A stretch of DNA of 54,649 bases from Bacillota bacterium (GTDB taxonomy: Bacteria; Bacillota; Clostridia; Tissierellales; Peptoniphilaceae), in contig JAEXBU010000084.1 in the NCBI GenBank assembly GCA_023393815.1, forward strand, positions 1 through 54,649, given 5' to 3'. Position numbers and translations under genes: made by a program. Below the pieces are notes generated by a model. The model made no database searches. It was given only the letters and a program-made list of their open reading frames with translations, and had not been told where the DNA came from. Shown here one piece after another: positions 24,989-33,143 of this stretch; positions within the stretch are counted from its first letter, which is position 1, and every line of letters starts with the position of its first letter.

Positions 24989-25021
24989 AAGACCCTCGAC
25001 TCTTCTCGTCGAGGGTCTTTT
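24987..25021. terminator. Bidirectional terminator between M20 gene and hemolysin III gene
   Basis: Perfect 14-base inverted repeat (AAAAGACCCTCGAC at 24987-25000, complement at 25008-25021) with a 7-base loop between convergent genes; it overlaps both stop codons. Confidence 0.88.
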
Positions 25022-25685
25022 AACTTAGGGCGTAGAAGTTCAAAAAGCCCACGTAATGCACCACGGAGCCCGCCAGCACGAAAAGGTGCCAAATGGCGTG
25101 GTTAAACTTTACACTCTTCTTGGCGTAAAAGATCACGCCCACGGAATATACGACGCCCCCTAAGACCAGGGGCAAGAGGAAACGCCCATCTGTCGTTTCT
25201 ACAATGGGCTTTATCAAGAGGACGGCAAACCAACCGAGGAGCAAATAGAGAAACAAGGACAGCTTCTTTGTCCGATTAAAGGCTCCGGCGGTGAGGACTT
25301 TAAAGACGACTCCTGCCAAGGCAACGCTCCATACCGCCACAATGGTAACGACCCGAAGCCAGCCGGAAAAACTCAAAAGGGCGATGGGCATATAACTTGC
25401 GGCGATAAATACAAAGATGGCCGCGTGGTCGAAGATGCGCAAAACTCCCTTGGCTTTGGACAGGGGCACGGTATGGTAGATGGCCGAAGCCAGATACATG
25501 AAGATAAAGCAGCCTCCGTAAATAGAAAAGGCGACGATTTCAGGCGTCGAGTGGTTTCTTACGCCGAACAGAACCGACACCACAAGCCCCGCAATGCCCA
25601 AAAGGACACCGAACCAATGGGTAAGGGCGTTGACGCACTCTTCCGCCTTAGAATAACGCACGGTTTCTAAAATTTTTTCGACCAT
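25020..25685 (-). CDS. Hemolysin III (PAQR) family membrane protein
   Basis: A 221-residue seven-helix membrane protein of the hemolysin III/YqfA branch of the PAQR superfamily. The conserved metal-site residues are visible in YLASAIYHTVP (Ser and His), RIFDHAAIF (Asp) and HAIWHLFVLAGSVVHY (His pair). Bacterial members are linked to membrane lipid homeostasis rather than proven haemolysis. It has its own extended -10 promoter and shares a terminator with the convergent M20 gene. Function beyond the family is unknown. Confidence 0.9.
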   Translation of the reverse strand: MVEKILETVRYSKAEECVNALTHWFGVLLGIAGLVVSVLFGVRNHSTPEIVAFSIYGGCFIFMYLASAIYHTVPLSKAKGVLRIFDHAAIFVFIAASYMPIALLSFSGWLRVVTIVAVWSVALAGVVFKVLTAGAFNRTKKLSLFLYLLLGWFAVLLIKPIVETTDGRFLLPLVLGGVVYSVGVIFYAKKSVKFNHAIWHLFVLAGSVVHYVGFLNFYALS

Positions 25686-25716
25686 AAAACCCTTCTCCTC
25701 TCTTTTTTCTGAAACT

Positions 25717-25725
25717 ATTATAGCA
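25717..25725 (-). promoter_or_regulatory. Extended -10 promoter of hemolysin III gene
   Basis: Minus strand TGCTATAAT: TGn plus consensus TATAAT (25722-25717), about 32 bases before the start codon. Confidence 0.6.
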
Positions 25726-25851
25726 TGAAAAAGGCTGCAAAGAATAAAAATAAAAGTTCATAGCCGCCAATGGGAATAGTTTTTTCTTTTCCGGCCTATT
25801 TACATGCTTTTTCCCACCAATTGACCCTCCGCGCCACGGCCTACTGCCACA

Positions 25852-25880
25852 TTGACTTTCCACTATGTACGATATACAAT
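25852..25880 (+). promoter_or_regulatory. Promoter of the plus-strand aminotransferase
   Basis: -35 TTGACT (25852-25857), 17-base spacer, -10 TACAAT (25875-25880). Confidence 0.72.
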
Positions 25881-25931
25881 GAACGTATAAAACGTTCCCA
25901 CGCAATTTTTATGTGATGAAAGGAGTTCTTA

Positions 25932-27116
25932 ATGCCTAAATTTGCACGAAGAATGGACAATCTGAAAGCTTCCGAAATCCGTGAGCTTCTCGCTTTAACG
26001 GCGGATCCGAGCATTATCTCTTTCGCCGGTGGCCTTCCCGCAGCGGAATTATTCCCCATCGACAAATGGATCGACGCATCCAACAAAGTCATGACAGAAA
26101 ACGGTGCCGTCGCCCTTCAATACGGTCAAACCGACGGTTTCGAACGTCTGAGAGAACACTGCATTACTCGCATGAACAAAGTCGGCGTCAAAAACGTAAC
26201 GGCGGACGACATCCAAATCCTCTCCGGCTCGCAACAAGGTTTGGACTTTATGGCCAGAATTTTTATTGATCCAGGCGATTACATCGTCGTCGAAAGTCCT
26301 ACTTACTTGGGTGCACTGAACGCCTTTAAAACCTACGAACCGAAGTTCCTCCAAATCCCCTTGGACGAAGAGGGCATGGTTATGGAAGATTTGGAAAAAC
26401 AATTAAAAGAACATGACAACGTAAAGTTTATCTACGTCATCTCCGACTTCCAAAACCCCTCCGGAAAAACCTGGACTTTGGAACGTCGCAAACGCTTAAT
26501 CGAATTGGCCAATAAATACGACGTTATGATCCTCGAAGACAACCCCTATGGCGAACTACGTTTCGAAGGCGACATTCAACCGTCCCTCCGCAGCTTGGAC
26601 ACCGAAGACCGCGTTATCTTCATGGGCACCTTCTCCAAGGTCTTCAGCCCCGGCATCCGCGTCGGTTGGTTTAACGCATCGAAGGAAGTTTTGGAAAAGT
26701 TCAACTTGGTTAAACAAGGGGCCGACCTGCAAACTTCGACCACAACCCAAATGATCTTATCTCAATTCCTCGACGACAACGACTTGGAAGCCCACATTCA
26801 AAAGATCATCGACGTCTACAGCAAACGCAAGGACGTCATGGTCGACGCTATGAAAAAATACTTCCCCGAAGAAGTTTCCTTCACCAACCCTGAAGGCGGC
26901 CTCTTCCTGTGGGTAACTCTCCCCAAAGAATTGAATGCTCGCGACGTCGCCGTCAAAGCCATCGAAAAGAAAGTGGCCTTCGTACCCGGTGGCGCGTTCT
27001 ATCCTGAAGATCCGGAAGAAAACCACTTCCGCTTGAACTACAGCTGCATGCCTGAAGATAAAATTGAAGAAGGCATCAAACGCTTAGGCGACGTATTAAA
27101 AGAAGCCGTTAAATAA
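25932..27116 (+). CDS. PLP aminotransferase, class I/II (LysN/2-aminoadipate-like, broad specificity)
   Basis: A 394-residue fold-type I aminotransferase. It starts MPKFARRMDNLKASEIREL, typical of the LysN/MdeA-like group that transaminates 2-aminoadipate, leucine, aromatic amino acids and others. Key residues are the SGSQQGLD phosphate-binding block (98-105), DFQNPSG with the carboxylate-site Asn, EDNPYGELRF with the PLP-ring Asp, the Schiff-base lysine K236 in TFSKVFSPGIRVGW, and a C-terminal FRLNYSC with the substrate-binding Arg. It has its own promoter and terminator. Position next to the reductive Stickland-type cluster suggests it may supply 2-oxo acids, an inference. Confidence 0.9.
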   Translation: MPKFARRMDNLKASEIRELLALTADPSIISFAGGLPAAELFPIDKWIDASNKVMTENGAVALQYGQTDGFERLREHCITRMNKVGVKNVTADDIQILSGSQQGLDFMARIFIDPGDYIVVESPTYLGALNAFKTYEPKFLQIPLDEEGMVMEDLEKQLKEHDNVKFIYVISDFQNPSGKTWTLERRKRLIELANKYDVMILEDNPYGELRFEGDIQPSLRSLDTEDRVIFMGTFSKVFSPGIRVGWFNASKEVLEKFNLVKQGADLQTSTTTQMILSQFLDDNDLEAHIQKIIDVYSKRKDVMVDAMKKYFPEEVSFTNPEGGLFLWVTLPKELNARDVAVKAIEKKVAFVPGGAFYPEDPEENHFRLNYSCMPEDKIEEGIKRLGDVLKEAVK

Positions 27117-27127
27117 GCAAATAACAC

Positions 27128-27159
27128 AAAAGCTGCCGATTTCCCTCGGCAGCTTTTTT
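27128..27159 (+). terminator. Aminotransferase terminator
   Basis: AAAAGCTGCCGA hairpin (arms 27128-27139 and 27146-27157, 6-base loop) ending in TTTTTT. Confidence 0.88.
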
Positions 27160-27193
27160 ATTGCTCGAATGATGCATGCAATTCGCGTTCCAC

Positions 27194-27223
27194 AAAAAAG
27201 CCTCCCTCTCGGGAGACTTTTTT
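27194..27223 (-). terminator. acdB-etfBA operon terminator
   Basis: Near-perfect hairpin AAAAAAG-C-CTCCC / GGGAG-A-CTTTTTT with TCTC loop, 11 bases after the etfA stop; minus-strand T run at 27200-27194. Confidence 0.8.
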
Positions 27224-27234
27224 ATTCTCGGCGA

Positions 27235-28239
27235 TTACAGTTGTTCGCTCAGTTCTCTTTCTTTCTTAATCAACGCTTCCAGCTTCGGTACGATGGCGTT
27301 TAAGTCGCCGACGACGCCGAGATCGGCTACGTCGAAAATCGGTGCGCCTTCATCTTTGTTTACGGCGATGATCAGGTCGGAATCTTCCATCCCCGCCAAG
27401 TGTTGGATGGCGCCGGAGATACCTAATGCCAGGTAAAGTTCAGGACGCACGGTCTTACCGGTTTGTCCGACTTGTTGGGATTTTTCGATCCAGCCGGAAT
27501 CGACGGCAGCTCTGGAGGAAGAAATTTCTGCGCCCAACTCTTCCGCCAAACCGGCCAAGGCGTCGAAACCTTCGGGACCGCCGATGCCGCGACCGCCGGA
27601 AACGAGGATGTTGGCTTCGGTAATATCTTTTTTCTTGTTTTCAATCTTTAAGACTTCTTTTAAGCGTACCTTCGGTTCGGCGTGGCTAAATTCGAATTTG
27701 TCTTCGATGATTTCTCCGCCTTCTTTTTCCACTTCGACGCTGGGCATAACGCCGGGACGTACGGTTGCCATTTGCGGACGGAAGTCTTCGCAGACGATGG
27801 TTGCCATTAAGTTACCGCCGAATGCGGGACGAGTCATGCGAAGAAGTTTGCTTTCCGGGTCGATTTCCAACTTCGTACAGTCGGCAGTGAGACCGGTGTG
27901 TACGCGAGCCGCCAGGTTCGGTGCTAAGTCGCGACCGATGGAAGTGGCGCCGAAGAGCACGATTTCCGGTTCGTATTTCTTGATGATTCCGTAAACCATA
28001 TCGGCGTAGTCTTCGCTCAAGTATTCTTTTAAGCGGGGATCTTCCACGACGACGACTTTGTCGGCACCGTGGCGGAAGAGGATGTCCGCTTCTTTTTTGA
28101 CGTTTTCGCCGACGAGCATCCCGACGACTTCTTGACCTAAATCGTCGGCCAATTCCCGCGCTTTTCCGAGAAGTTCGATACCGACTTTTTCGAGTTTGTT
28201 ATCTCTTTGTTCGACAAATACATATATATCTTTACTCAT
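27235..28239 (-). CDS. etfA: Electron transfer flavoprotein subunit alpha
   Basis: A 334-residue EtfA. The N-terminal half is the structural domain (VGMLVGENVKKEAD; RPAFGGNLMATIVC). The C-terminal FAD-binding domain holds SSSRAAVDSGW, QVGQTGKTVRPELYLALGIS and GAIQHLAGM, the usual FAD contacts, then VNKDEGAPIFDVADLGVVGD. With EtfB it carries electrons between NADH and the acyl-CoA dehydrogenase AcdB. It is the last gene of acdB-etfB-etfA, 13 bases after etfB, with a strong AAGGAGG site. Complete and normal. Confidence 0.95.
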   Translation of the reverse strand: MSKDIYVFVEQRDNKLEKVGIELLGKARELADDLGQEVVGMLVGENVKKEADILFRHGADKVVVVEDPRLKEYLSEDYADMVYGIIKKYEPEIVLFGATSIGRDLAPNLAARVHTGLTADCTKLEIDPESKLLRMTRPAFGGNLMATIVCEDFRPQMATVRPGVMPSVEVEKEGGEIIEDKFEFSHAEPKVRLKEVLKIENKKKDITEANILVSGGRGIGGPEGFDALAGLAEELGAEISSSRAAVDSGWIEKSQQVGQTGKTVRPELYLALGISGAIQHLAGMEDSDLIIAVNKDEGAPIFDVADLGVVGDLNAIVPKLEALIKKERELSEQL

Positions 28240-28252
28240 GTGGTTCTCCTCC

Positions 28253-29047
28253 TTAAATGATGTATTTTTCTTTAAGTTTCGCGAGAATAGCTTGTGCCGC
28301 TTCGTCTGCGGATAAGTTCGTAAGCACTTCGCCTGCTGCCTTACCTTGTTTCGGGAAGGATTGTTTTACACGGGTCGGAGAACCTTTTAAGCCGATGTTG
28401 GACAGGTCGAGTTTGTCTTCGATGTCTTTTAAACCCCAAACGGTGATGGGTTTTTCTTGTGCTTCGTAAATGCCGCGAATGGTCATATAACGGGGAGAGG
28501 CACATTCGGCCAAGGTGGTGATGAGTACCGGCATATCCGCTTCCAAGATGTGGTAGCGGTCTTCAAATTGACGTTTTACAATCACCTTTCCGTCTTCCAC
28601 TTTGACATCTTCCGCATAGGAGATGGCGGGAATTTCGAGGTGACGTGCGATTTGAGGACCGACTTGTGCCGTATCCCCGTCGATTGCTTGACGACCGGCA
28701 ATGACTAAATCGTAGTCGATGTGTTCGATGGCTGCGGTAATGGTGCAGGATGTTGCCCAAGTGTCGGCACCGCCGAATGCGCGGTCACTTACTAAGATGG
28801 CTTCGTCTGCGCCCATGGCCAGGGCTTCGCGAAGGGCGTATTCCGCTTGGTTCGGACCCATGGAAAGGGCGTAAACCTTGACGTTTTCCGGATCTTGGTC
28901 TTTGATGCGAAGAGCCACTTCCAAACCGGACAAGTCGTCCGGGTTGATGATGCTGGGGACGCCTTCGCGGATCAAGGTGTTAGTTTTGGGATCCAAACGC
29001 ACTTCCGTCGTATCCGGTACTTGTTTAATACATACCACTATATTCAT
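28253..29047 (-). CDS. etfB: Electron transfer flavoprotein subunit beta
   Basis: A 264-residue EtfB opening MNIVVCIKQVPDTTEVRLD. The block VSDRAFGGADTWATS and the loop AGRQAIDGDTAQVGPQIA are the nucleotide-binding segments. The DGDTAQVGP form and DRAFxGxDTxATS resemble the clostridial electron-bifurcating EtfAB group (as with Bcd-EtfAB and CarCDE), in which EtfB binds a second FAD instead of AMP and couples enoyl-CoA reduction to ferredoxin or flavodoxin reduction. That assignment is by recalled motif similarity, not computed. Middle gene of acdB-etfBA. Confidence 0.95.
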   Translation of the reverse strand: MNIVVCIKQVPDTTEVRLDPKTNTLIREGVPSIINPDDLSGLEVALRIKDQDPENVKVYALSMGPNQAEYALREALAMGADEAILVSDRAFGGADTWATSCTITAAIEHIDYDLVIAGRQAIDGDTAQVGPQIARHLEIPAISYAEDVKVEDGKVIVKRQFEDRYHILEADMPVLITTLAECASPRYMTIRGIYEAQEKPITVWGLKDIEDKLDLSNIGLKGSPTRVKQSFPKQGKAAGEVLTNLSADEAAQAILAKLKEKYII

Positions 29048-29068
29048 GATAACCTCCTGTATACTCTC

Positions 29069-30208
29069 TTATTTCAAAAGTTGGCTGCCGATAACGATCA
29101 GTTGTACTTCGCTGGTTCCTTCGTAAATCGACGTAATGCGGGCGTCTCTGTAAAGACGTTCGATCTTGTAGTCTTTGATGTAGCCGTAGCCGCCGTGTAC
29201 CTGGAGGGCGTCGTAGACGATTTCGTTGCAAGTTTCGGAGCAGAAGTATTTCGCCATGGAGCAAAGCTTGGATGCGTCTTCGCCGCGATCTTTGGCTGCT
29301 GCCGCTTCGTAAACGAGAAGTTTTGCAGCTTCTAATTTCGCGGCCATGCGGGCGATTTTAAAGCTGATGCCTTGGAATTTTGCGATGGGACGACCGAATT
29401 GAACCCGTTCTTTGGCGAACTTAATGGCTTCGTCCAAAGCGGCTTCCGCGATACCGATGGATTGGGCGGCGATACCGATACGGCCGACGTCCAAAGTCTT
29501 CATCGCGTTTATGAAGCCTTTACCTTCTTTGCCGAGCATATTTTCTTTCGGTACGCGGACGTTTTCCAAAACGATGTCCGAGGTGGGGCATCCGATGATA
29601 CCCATCTTTTCTTCGGGCTTACCGAAGGAAACGCCTTCGCTCTTTAAATCCACGATAAAGGCGCTGATGCCTGCGTTTCCTTTGGCTGTAAGATCGGTCT
29701 TGGCGTAGATAATGCTGTAATCCGCAATGGGTGCGCCGGTAATAAAGGTCTTGCGGCCGTTCAATACCCATTCGTCTCCGTCTAAGACGGCGTTGGTTTT
29801 CGTGCCGCCGGCGTCAGAGCCTGCGCCCGGTTCCGTTAAGCCGAAGCAAAACATTAATTCGCCTGTAGCGATTTTACTTAAGTACTTTTCTTTTTGTTCC
29901 GGAGTACCGCTTAATTGAATCGGTGCGCCACAAAGGGAGTTCGGGCTGGAAACAAAGACCGATGCCACGGCGCTGCGCTTTGCGATTTCTTCCATGACGA
30001 TTACATACGCTACGTGGTCGCCTCCGGCGCCGTTTAATTCCTTGGGAACTTTAATGCCGAAAAATCCGGCTTCACCCATTTTGCGTACGACGTCCAGATC
30101 CAAACAACCGGTTTCTTCGGCTGCGTCCAAGACATCATCGGTTAACTCTTGTTCGGCGAATTTGGCTGCCAGATCCCGAATCAGTTTGTGCTGTTGCGTA
30201 AATTCCAT
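29069..30208 (-). CDS. acdB: Acyl-CoA dehydrogenase (enoyl-CoA reductase of the reductive pathway)
   Basis: A 379-residue FAD acyl-CoA dehydrogenase of the short/branched-chain type. It has FGLTEPGAGSDAGGTKT (flavin and substrate contacts), FITGAPIADYSI, the GRPIAKFQGISFKIA block and the catalytic base E363 in SIYEGTSEVQ. With EtfAB it would reduce the 2-enoyl-CoA made by HadBC to the saturated acyl-CoA, as AcdB does for isocaprenoyl-CoA in Clostridioides difficile. Unlike that organism, where acdB directly follows hadC, here it leads a separate transcript with its own promoter and the GntR-type operator. AGGAGG lies six bases before the ATG. Confidence 0.93.
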   Translation of the reverse strand: MEFTQQHKLIRDLAAKFAEQELTDDVLDAAEETGCLDLDVVRKMGEAGFFGIKVPKELNGAGGDHVAYVIVMEEIAKRSAVASVFVSSPNSLCGAPIQLSGTPEQKEKYLSKIATGELMFCFGLTEPGAGSDAGGTKTNAVLDGDEWVLNGRKTFITGAPIADYSIIYAKTDLTAKGNAGISAFIVDLKSEGVSFGKPEEKMGIIGCPTSDIVLENVRVPKENMLGKEGKGFINAMKTLDVGRIGIAAQSIGIAEAALDEAIKFAKERVQFGRPIAKFQGISFKIARMAAKLEAAKLLVYEAAAAKDRGEDASKLCSMAKYFCSETCNEIVYDALQVHGGYGYIKDYKIERLYRDARITSIYEGTSEVQLIVIGSQLLK

Positions 30209-30374
30209 GTTTTCCTCCTAAAATTTCTCTGTACGTAAACGTACGTCCTGCGGTCTGTCGATGGTTGGAATGACGTTTTCCCGAAATCCAAATTTTTTTA
30301 AATTTTTATTCGATAAACCGCGCCGATTACCAACTTAATAAGATTTGGTCACAGGGAAGGAAATGAAAACCTTC

Positions 30375-30392
30375 TTGTATACCAGTATACCG
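30375..30392. promoter_or_regulatory. Predicted GntR operator at the acdB promoter
   Basis: TTGTATACCAGTATACCG: two GTATAC half-sites 8 bases apart, the first in a TTGTATACCA frame that fits the FadR-type TNGTNNNACNA consensus. It covers the acdB -10. The same element occurs at 39475-39492 and 39765-39782. Confidence 0.65.
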
Positions 30393-30412
30393 CATAATCT
30401 TATACTTAACAA
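30384..30412 (-). promoter_or_regulatory. acdB-etfBA promoter
   Basis: Minus strand -35 TTGTTA (30412-30407), 17-base spacer, -10 TATACT (30389-30384). The -10 lies inside the operator. The leader is long (about 170 bases) and I see no gene in it. Confidence 0.72.
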
Positions 30413-30413
30413 G

Positions 30414-30466
30414 AAAAAAAGCAAATTTCCGAGCTTTGTTTCCAACGCTCAGATTTGCTTTTTTTC
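30414..30466 (-). terminator. Terminator of the had operon
   Basis: Long hairpin with arms AAAAAAAGCAAAT...GAGC and GCTC...ATTTGCTTTTTTT, between the aminotransferase stop (30492) and the acdB -35 (30412). It separates the two transcripts of the pathway and could work in both directions. Confidence 0.75.
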
Positions 30467-30491
30467 AAGGATTTACCCTATGCCATTAAAT

Positions 30492-31679
30492 TTAACGATA
30501 GTATTTATCCATCATTTCTTTGAAAATGGGCAAGGATTTTTCGCAAGTTTCCGTATCGACACAATAGCTCAAACGCATAAAGGCTTTAGAGCCGAAGCCC
30601 GTGCCGGGAACGACGAGCATGTCGTATTCTTTTGCGCGATCGGAGAAGGTTTCGCTGTCTTCGTCCGGCGATTTAACAAACAGGTAGAATGCGCCGGCCG
30701 GCTTTGCGACGACGTAGCCCATTTCGGTCAAACCGTCGAAGAGCAGGTCTCTATTTTTCTTGTAAACTTCTACGTCCGGTTCGACGTCGATGCAACGTTC
30801 AATAACCTTTTGCATTAAGGTCGGCGCGCAGACGTAGCCTAAGGCGCGGCCTGCACCGGCGATGGCGGGCATGAGGTTTTTATCTTCCACCTTGTTAGGA
30901 ACGAGGATGTAGCCGATCCGTTCACCGGGCAAAGACAAAGATTTCGACCAGCTGTAGCATACGACGGCGTTGTCGTAAATGTTCGGTACCCAAGCGACTT
31001 CGGCATCGTCGACGAGGACGAGTTCGCGATAAGGTTCGTCGCTTATGATGTAGATGGCGCGTCCGAATTCTTTGCTCTTCTTTTCGAGCATGGCTGCCAA
31101 GGCTTCTAAGTCTTCCTTCGAGTAGATAACGCCGGCCGGGTTGTTCGGGGTATTGATCAGGACGGCACGGGTATTCTTGTTAATGACTTTTTCCACGTCT
31201 TCGGCGTGAAGTTGCATATCTTCGCGAGGTTCGACGAGAACCATTTTCCCGCCTTGTTGTTCAATAAAGACGGTGTATTCCGGGAAGAAGGGGGCGAGGA
31301 CGACCACTTCATCGGAGGGTTCTTCGATTAAAGCGCCTAAAGCGATGCTCAAGGAAGCGGCGGCGCCACAGGTCATGTAGAAGTTGTTGGCGTCGTAGTC
31401 GGTGCCGTAGCGTTTGTTTAAGTTGTCGGCGATGGCCTTTCTCGTGGATTCAAAACCGTTGCCCGGAGAATAGCTGTGAACCGCTTGGGGCATTTCATTT
31501 TGAACGATATCTAAGATCGCATCTTTTACTTCTTTCGGTGCGGGAACGCTCGGGTTACCGATGGAGAAGTTCAGGACGTTTTCCGGTCCGACAATTTTTG
31601 CACGTTCGGCTCCAAAATCGGCCAATTCGCGAATAACGGATTTTTGCGTGCCGAGAGCGGTCATTTTCTTATTTGCCAT
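30492..31679 (-). CDS. Pyridoxal phosphate-dependent aminotransferase (class I)
   Basis: A 395-residue aspartate-aminotransferase-fold enzyme. Seen: FSIGNPSVPAP (substrate loop), TCGAAASLSIAL (PLP phosphate), INTPNNPAGVIYSKEDLEAL with the conserved Asn, ISDEPYREL with the ring Asp, and the Schiff-base lysine K246 in SWSKSLSLPGERIGY. It is the last gene of the had operon, after brnQ. Context points to transamination of the amino acid imported by BrnQ, giving the 2-oxo acid that the hydroxyacid dehydrogenase reduces. The AAAGGAG site is correctly spaced. Confidence 0.9.
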   Translation of the reverse strand: MANKKMTALGTQKSVIRELADFGAERAKIVGPENVLNFSIGNPSVPAPKEVKDAILDIVQNEMPQAVHSYSPGNGFESTRKAIADNLNKRYGTDYDANNFYMTCGAAASLSIALGALIEEPSDEVVVLAPFFPEYTVFIEQQGGKMVLVEPREDMQLHAEDVEKVINKNTRAVLINTPNNPAGVIYSKEDLEALAAMLEKKSKEFGRAIYIISDEPYRELVLVDDAEVAWVPNIYDNAVVCYSWSKSLSLPGERIGYILVPNKVEDKNLMPAIAGAGRALGYVCAPTLMQKVIERCIDVEPDVEVYKKNRDLLFDGLTEMGYVVAKPAGAFYLFVKSPDEDSETFSDRAKEYDMLVVPGTGFGSKAFMRLSYCVDTETCEKSLPIFKEMMDKYYR

Positions 31680-31718
31680 GTTAAAACTCCTTTTGTTTAT
31701 AAATAGTGGACAGTGAAA

Positions 31719-33092
31719 TTATGCGTTTTCTTCCAGGGCTTTCCGCTTTTCTTCGCGGATCGCTTGTTCGCGGTATACATCTTCTCTTGTACCGCCGAAT
31801 CCTGCGAACTTCCCTAAGAGACCGCCGATAATGGCGCAGATGGCCGCGGGAACGATCCATTCAAAGGCAAAGTTGGCCAAAGGCAAGGTGTTGATCTTTT
31901 CGACCAAGCCGCTTAGGGCATTGCCGCCACTCATTTGAGAGAACAAGTTGATGGCTTCGATGATGCCGATGACGCCGGCACCGATAACGCCGCCAATAAA
32001 TACGCCGTTGTATTTGATTTGGAAATCAAAGATCGACAAGAGAATTAAGCAAATAACGATTGGGAAGACGGCCGTGAGTACGGGGACGGCGATTTTAATA
32101 ATACCTTCTACGCCGATCAGGGAGATGGCGAATGCAATCACGGTTGCGACAGTAACGACGTGTTTGTATTTCAATTTTCCGTCGGTTACGTCATTAAAGA
32201 AGTTGCCGCAGGTGGAAATCAGACCCGTGGAGGTAGTCAAGCAGGCAAGTGCAACGCCGAGACCTAAGATAAATTTCCCTACGCCGCCTAATAAGGTTTC
32301 CACTGTGCCCAATAAGATAGCGGTACGATCCATGTCTCCGGTGAACATGGAGCTGACGGTACTTCCTACATAGGTAAGAGAACCGTACACTAAGGCCAAA
32401 CAGATAAAAGCGATGATCCCGATTTGAACACTCGCCTTAACTTGGCTCTTGTCGTCGGTGTAACCCCGACGGATCAGGTCGGTTAAGACGATCCCACTCA
32501 TCAGGGATGCGCCCAAGGCGTCCATGGTTTGGTAGCCTTCTTTAAAGCTCATTTTGAAGAGTTCGGGGGTATCGGTTGCGACGGCGGCTGCCGGCGGGTT
32601 TGCAATGGCCACGGCGGTAATAATCGCAAGAACAATTAGCAGAGCCGGTGTAAGGAATTGGCCAATGTAGTCCAAAACTTTCCCCGGGTTCAATACCAGG
32701 TACAGGGTTAAACCGAAGAATACGACGGCGGTAACGATCGGCGGTACGCTGGGAAGGTTCGGTGCGACGAACATTTCGTGGGTCGTGGCGCCGGTTCTGG
32801 GAACGGCGAAGAAGGGCCCGATGATCAAAATACAGATCGCCGAGATAACGGCCGAGAATTTCCATCCAACGCGCTTACCCAAGTCGATGGCCCGTCCGCC
32901 GAGGCGAGCGGTAACGAGAACGCCTAAAACGGGAAGAACCGGGTCGGAGAGTAAGAAACCAATGGCTGCGGTGAACCAGCGGTCCCCGGAGATAACGCCT
33001 AAATACGGCGGAAAGATCATGTTCCCTGCGCCGAAGAAAATGGCGAATAGGGCAAAACCACAAACGATGACATCTTTTCTTTTAATTTCCAT
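31719..33092 (-). CDS. brnQ: Branched-chain amino acid carrier, BrnQ/LIVCS family
   Basis: A 457-residue membrane protein with about twelve hydrophobic segments, of the LIVCS family that imports leucine, isoleucine and valine with Na+ or H+. It opens KRKDVIVCGFALFAIFFGAGNMIFPPYLG, the hallmark FGAGNxIFPP block, and has GPFFAVPRTGATTHEM and LTTSTGLISTCGNFF. A GTG two codons upstream overlaps the AAGGAG site, so the ATG at 33092 is chosen. Its place inside the had operon is the best evidence that the pathway substrate is a branched-chain amino acid, most likely leucine. Confidence 0.92.
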   Translation of the reverse strand: MEIKRKDVIVCGFALFAIFFGAGNMIFPPYLGVISGDRWFTAAIGFLLSDPVLPVLGVLVTARLGGRAIDLGKRVGWKFSAVISAICILIIGPFFAVPRTGATTHEMFVAPNLPSVPPIVTAVVFFGLTLYLVLNPGKVLDYIGQFLTPALLIVLAIITAVAIANPPAAAVATDTPELFKMSFKEGYQTMDALGASLMSGIVLTDLIRRGYTDDKSQVKASVQIGIIAFICLALVYGSLTYVGSTVSSMFTGDMDRTAILLGTVETLLGGVGKFILGLGVALACLTTSTGLISTCGNFFNDVTDGKLKYKHVVTVATVIAFAISLIGVEGIIKIAVPVLTAVFPIVICLILLSIFDFQIKYNGVFIGGVIGAGVIGIIEAINLFSQMSGGNALSGLVEKINTLPLANFAFEWIVPAAICAIIGGLLGKFAGFGGTREDVYREQAIREEKRKALEENA

Positions 33093-33103
33093 AAGCACTC
33101 CTT

Positions 33104-33117
33104 AGCCCCTTCGGGCT
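33104..33117 (-). other. Small hairpin between the dehydrogenase gene and brnQ
   Basis: AGCCC-GAAG-GGGCT (minus strand) just upstream of the brnQ ribosome binding site, without a T run. It may be an RNA-processing or translation-modulating element. Confidence 0.4.
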
Positions 33118-33143
33118 TCTGTGTTTGCAGCCTGTCTGGATGA

